NCBI GenBank assembly: GCA_943789165.1
Contig: CALSTB010000005.1
Location: 727,827 to 791,826 of the forward strand
Length of the DNA: 64,000 nucleotides
Reading direction: 5' to 3'
From: an uncultured Bacteroidia bacterium
GTDB taxonomy: Bacteria; Bacteroidota; Bacteroidia; NS11-12g; UBA9320
Part shown: positions 61,341 to 64,000 of the stretch, piece by piece
Layout: each line of letters opens with the position of its first letter
Position numbering within the stretch: position 1 is the stretch's first letter
Notes under the pieces: generated by a model
Database searches by the model: none
What the model was told of the DNA's origin: nothing
Seen by the model: only the letters and a program-made list of their open reading frames with translations
Program-made: the position numbers and the translations under genes

Positions 61341-61348
61341 ACGGCTTT
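61322..61348. terminator. Bidirectional terminator hairpin
   Basis: The stem AAAGCCGT / ACGGCTTT with inner CCAC/GTGA lies over the stop codon of the YdjM-like gene, 24 bases from the end of the convergent DUF1761 gene. On the minus strand it is followed by a U tract. Confidence 0.8.
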
Positions 61349-61371
61349 CGGTAATTTTGAGTTAATCGATA

Positions 61372-61862
61372 TTAGTTAAACTGGCAAATAACGCCACCCA
61401 TAAGAGCAAGCGTTACAATCCAGTAACCACCGTTAACTAAAACATACTTAAGTCCTTTTCTTTCAAAAATCGCATTGGTTGCCAAAATTGGAAGTGCAAA
61501 TAAGATACCCCCTGTGGTTCCATGAAGCACTCCATGCTTAAAGGTTCTAAAATTGTCTGCCCATCCAGCCTGACTGCCGTCTAAATACGCTTTTACATCC
61601 TTTAATGCCGCTTCATTTCCAAAGAATATTGAATCTAAATGAAATTGGTGAATAACAATGAATTGCATTTCAAAAGCTAATAACACGGCAAAAACAAAAC
61701 TCAATCCAAAGATCAAAGCCATGTTGCCGCCTTTTACTTTTTCATCTGTCATACCTGACGCTTCCATCCAAGCTTTCCCAAACACTTTTGGGTTGTACCA
61801 AATGAAGCCAATAATCATTGGGACCAAGGCCGCCAAAACAAAATAGGAGGATTAAATACCAT
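61372..61862 (-). CDS. DUF1761 membrane protein with suspected one-base frameshift at its 5' end
   Basis: About 155-163 aa with four transmembrane segments: VPMIIGFIWYNPKVFGKAWM, MALIFGLSFVFAVLLAFEMQF, GILFALPILATNAIF and YWIVTLALMGGVICQF, the DUF1761 pattern. The readable frame has no ATG before residue 7 and opens with TTG at 61836. An ATG at 61860-61862 encodes MVFNPPIL in another frame and would join the family sequence (AALVPMIIGF) if one base were restored in the T-rich run near 61836-61840. A TATATTTG element 22 bases upstream of that ATG supports it. Confidence 0.78.
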
Positions 61863-61884
61863 AATATTACTTTTTAGTTCAGGT

Positions 61885-61892
61885 CAAATATA
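61885..61892 (-). promoter_or_regulatory. Candidate -7 promoter element (TATATTTG) of DUF1761 gene
   Basis: A TAnnTTTG match on the minus strand, 22 bases before the ATG at 61862, a spacing usual for this window. Confidence 0.5.
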
Positions 61893-61921
61893 TGAAAATA
61901 GACAAACTTGTAAATAGCAAG

Positions 61922-62536
61922 TTATAACGATAACGCGTGGTAGAATAACCTAAGACTAAACAGGGTAAGGAGGACTCCAATCCACTTGTATACTTTAATG
62001 AGGAAGTGAGGTTCAATGACACGTCGGAGGTACTTTGAACCATAGACTTTAAGGCTGTCGGTTGTGATAATTCCAAGCAGTGCAGCACTGAGATAAGCCA
62101 CCACTTCTTGTTCGGATTCACATGTTATTTTAGCTCTACCAATCATGGCTATCCACACTAAAAATACAAAAGGATTGACAAAATTGATTAAAAACGCTTT
62201 GGTGAAAAAAGTGGCGTAATCAAGCTTTTTTATGGTCACGGGCTTATTGGCAGGTACCTTGGGTTTAAATATGTAGCCTAAACCAAATACGATGAGAATA
62301 ATTCCACCAATTATAGAAAGCCACAACTCATTCTGTTGGCTTCCGGATTCGAACAATTTTGACGCCCAGAAGTAACACAATACGATTACTGTGGCATCAC
62401 TGATAACTATTCCAAGGGCTGCTGCGATACCACTTCTGGCTCCATGTTCTAGACTAATTTGGAGGAGGTAAAAAAAGACAGGACCAATGAATAACATCAT
62501 TGCCAATCCCAAGAGCAAACCTTCCAAAACCACCAT
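61922..62536 (-). CDS. LysE-family translocator
   Basis: 204 aa with six predicted helices. LysE/RhtB pattern: GLAMMLFIGPVFFYLLQISLEHGARSGIAAALGI, FGLGYIFKP and AFLINFVNPFVFLVWIAMIG. The GPVFF and LINFVNPFVFL segments are the conserved membrane motifs. Exports amino acids or related metabolites; substrate not predictable. Confidence 0.88.
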   Translation of the reverse strand: MVVLEGLLLGLAMMLFIGPVFFYLLQISLEHGARSGIAAALGIVISDATVIVLCYFWASKLFESGSQQNELWLSIIGGIILIVFGLGYIFKPKVPANKPVTIKKLDYATFFTKAFLINFVNPFVFLVWIAMIGRAKITCESEQEVVAYLSAALLGIITTDSLKVYGSKYLRRVIEPHFLIKVYKWIGVLLTLFSLRLFYHALSL

Positions 62537-62680
62537 GCCGCGAAAATATGGAAAGTAAGCAGAAAGTTATGTCGTTCTGAATGTGGTCTGCTGGCTAATT
62601 TTTTTGAGGACATCTATAAAGATGTGATACATTACTCACGTTATTTTAACAAAAGGATTAATCAACATTTCTCAATTATT

Positions 62681-62712
62681 AAAAACCATCCGTCTAAGGC
62701 GGATGGTTTTTT
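62681..62712. terminator. Orphan bidirectional terminator between divergent genes
   Basis: The perfect stem AAAAACCATCCG / CGGATGGTTTTT with U tracts on both strands lies between a leftward gene starting at 62536 and a rightward gene starting at 62776. No gene is visible for it to terminate. Confidence 0.75.
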
Positions 62713-62751
62713 ATGTAATACCAAAACCATTTTAACATATGAAGAGAATCT

Positions 62752-62759
62752 TATATTTG
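62752..62759 (+). promoter_or_regulatory. Candidate -7 promoter element (TATATTTG)
   Basis: A TAnnTTTG match 16 bases upstream of the ATG at 62776, downstream of the orphan terminator. Confidence 0.5.
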
Positions 62760-62775
62760 ACATGCTAGAAAAATT

Positions 62776-64000
62776 ATGAGGGAAATTTTCATAACACTGC
62801 GTCCTTTTGATAAAAAAGCCATAGGCTTCATTTGGCTATTAACCATTTTGGTTTTTGGTAAAGCCATTCAAGGTGACTACCTAATGGCTTGGGATGACAA
62901 CCAACAAGTGGTAGGAAACGAAGATGTCAAGTCACTTAGTATTAAGAGCCTTGGAAAGTATTTTACTTCGTATTGTGTAAGTTCATACCAGCCTATTGCA
63001 TCACTTTCATTTGCCATTGAATATGCCATATTTGGGAAAAATGCGAAGGTTCACCATATAACCAATTTGTTGTTGCATTTGATAAATATCGGATTGGTGT
63101 ATTGGTTGTTGTTTGCCCTTTTTAAGGATAAGTGGCTAACCGTAATTGTGACATCCATATTTGCCGTTCATCCTTTTCAAGCTGAAGTTTTGGGTTGGAT
63201 TTCAACAAGAAGTACGTTGTTATATTCAACCTTTATTTTGTTAGCGGCCACACTTTTTACGAGAAACATAAAGTCAAAAGAAGGAAGGGTTGATTCTAAA
63301 ACATATGGCATAGTACTACTCCTTTATGCGTTGGCAGCACTCACGAAGTCTGCCGCTATTGTCTTCCCATTTACAATAATGTTACTGTATTATTATACCA
63401 CTAGAAAACGAAGTTTTAAAAGCCTAGTTGGTCTCGTCCCATTTTTTGTCGTATCGATTGTCACTGGTTTAGTGAGTATCTCGTCACGTGGATCAGGGGG
63501 GGGTACGTTTGATAGCTTTTATTCCTTTTATTCCTTTAAAGAACATCTCGCTATTCGCGGTAAAACGCTTTATTTCTATTTGGTTGAACCTTTTTATCAA
63601 ACCAAGTTGCACATTTACCGGGCATTTGCAACTAACCCAAATGTAGAAACAGGAGACTTGCTACCAGACTATTTTATGTGGCAAGGACTCATAGGACTTT
63701 TGGTGTTTCTTTTTCTTGTCTACTTAGGTGTGAAAAATCGAAAAACGGTACTTGGTTCTGGACTGCTTTTTGGATTGGCGTGGTTCCTGATAAACATCGG
63801 CTTGCATTTCAATTTCTTTTCTGTCAGTGTAATGGTTGCAGAAAGGTACCTGTATTTGCCTGTAATTGGCTTAGGAATAGTAGCTTACAGTTTGGTGCAT
63901 TTAATTCAAACGAAGTTTTCCAAACAGTTGTATATACTCGTTTTTGTCCCCTTAATTGCCTTTTTTAGCTATATAAGCTATCAGCAAATTGGGCACTGGA
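62776..64000 (+). CDS. Multi-pass GT-C / TMTC-like membrane protein, N-terminal part
   Basis: An open frame of 408 codons that runs off the right edge. It starts MREIFITLRPFDKK. About nine hydrophobic helices follow (FIWLLTILVFGKAI, HHITNLLLHLINIGLVYWLLF, STLLYSTFILLAATLFT, LIGLLVFLFLVYLG, LGSGLLFGLAWFLINIG). The YLMAWDDNQQV segment after the first helix has the acidic residues seen in GT-C glycosyltransferases. VHPFQAEVLGWISTRSTLL and VAERYLYLPVIGL resemble eukaryotic TMTC and bacterial O-mannosyl-transferase-like proteins, often with C-terminal TPRs that would lie outside the window. Confidence 0.8.
   Translation, partial: MREIFITLRPFDKKAIGFIWLLTILVFGKAIQGDYLMAWDDNQQVVGNEDVKSLSIKSLGKYFTSYCVSSYQPIASLSFAIEYAIFGKNAKVHHITNLLLHLINIGLVYWLLFALFKDKWLTVIVTSIFAVHPFQAEVLGWISTRSTLLYSTFILLAATLFTRNIKSKEGRVDSKTYGIVLLLYALAALTKSAAIVFPFTIMLLYYYTTRKRSFKSLVGLVPFFVVSIVTGLVSISSRGSGGGTFDSFYSFYSFKEHLAIRGKTLYFYLVEPFYQTKLHIYRAFATNPNVETGDLLPDYFMWQGLIGLLVFLFLVYLGVKNRKTVLGSGLLFGLAWFLINIGLHFNFFSVSVMVAERYLYLPVIGLGIVAYSLVHLIQTKFSKQLYILVFVPLIAFFSYISYQQIGHW

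Noticed and set aside
62534-62779. 81 codons open on the plus strand between the LysE gene and the membrane-protein gene
   Set aside because: There is no start codon near its beginning, it runs through a strong terminator hairpin, it has no recognisable composition or family, and it overlaps the start of a clear gene in another frame. Probably chance in AT-rich DNA.

Overview
The window looks like a chromosomal segment of an AT-rich Bacteroidota, probably a flavobacterial-type marine or environmental lineage. Evidence: type IX secretion (T9SS) C-terminal sorting domains, a gliding-motility-associated C-terminal domain, an ECF sigma / FecR / TonB-receptor / DUF4249 cluster, Bacteroidota-restricted small families (DUF6728, DUF6495, DUF5686, DUF4465), and repeated TAnnTTTG -7 promoter elements instead of TATAAT. 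No phage, plasmid or CRISPR signature is seen. Assignment below phylum is inference.

Layout. 0-6 kb: NAD(P)HX repair, an MBL/rhodanese sulfur enzyme, and a cystathionine gamma-synthase / PrsW protease / TIGR02757 operon. 6-12.6 kb: a T9SS-secreted Omp28-like protein, an agmatinase / cysteine desulfurase / thioredoxin-like operon, EF-P and heme oxygenase. 12.8-18.5 kb: a cobalamin riboswitch followed by four overlapping genes (BtuB-like receptor, tandem-DUF4465 T9SS protein, second T9SS surface protein, BtuG-like beta-propeller lipoprotein). This is a complete surface B12-capture module. 19-23 kb: a Tat-exported pirin, a frameshifted TPR/cyclase and tRNA-Ser(UGA). 23-27.3 kb: a BrkB-family membrane protein with a possible AUU start, then serC-serA-DUF1015. 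27.3-32.9 kb: transporters, an XRE regulator with palindromic operators, and purD-DUF6728-YugP-redoxin-like protein.

32.9-42 kb is the plastic part: an array of ~240-bp tandem repeats split by an IS3-family element, then fadD, a murein-hydrolase-like protein, a T9SS type-B protein, DUF2461 and a VOC protein, then a second nearly identical IS3 copy in the same orientation. 42-45.2 kb: a BFN/UVR protein, etfAB, a TPR protein and a thioesterase. 45.3-50.5 kb: ECF sigma, a 51-aa stand-alone anti-sigma-like domain, FecR, a TonB receptor broken by three frameshifts, and a DUF4249 lipoprotein. 50.5-64 kb is mainly housekeeping and envelope genes (cdd, argS, redoxin, DUF5686, MsbA-like ABC exporter, TlpA lipoprotein, FemAB/GNAT-like protein, YdjM-like hydrolase, DUF1761, LysE), ending in a truncated multi-pass membrane protein that leaves the window.

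Two themes recur. First, several genes carry frame lesions (20150, 47036, 61372) or lack a normal start (23968). They could be real decay or consensus errors and need read-level checking. Second, the long intergenic gaps share families of short repeated motifs, which suggests a genome with many small non-coding repeats.
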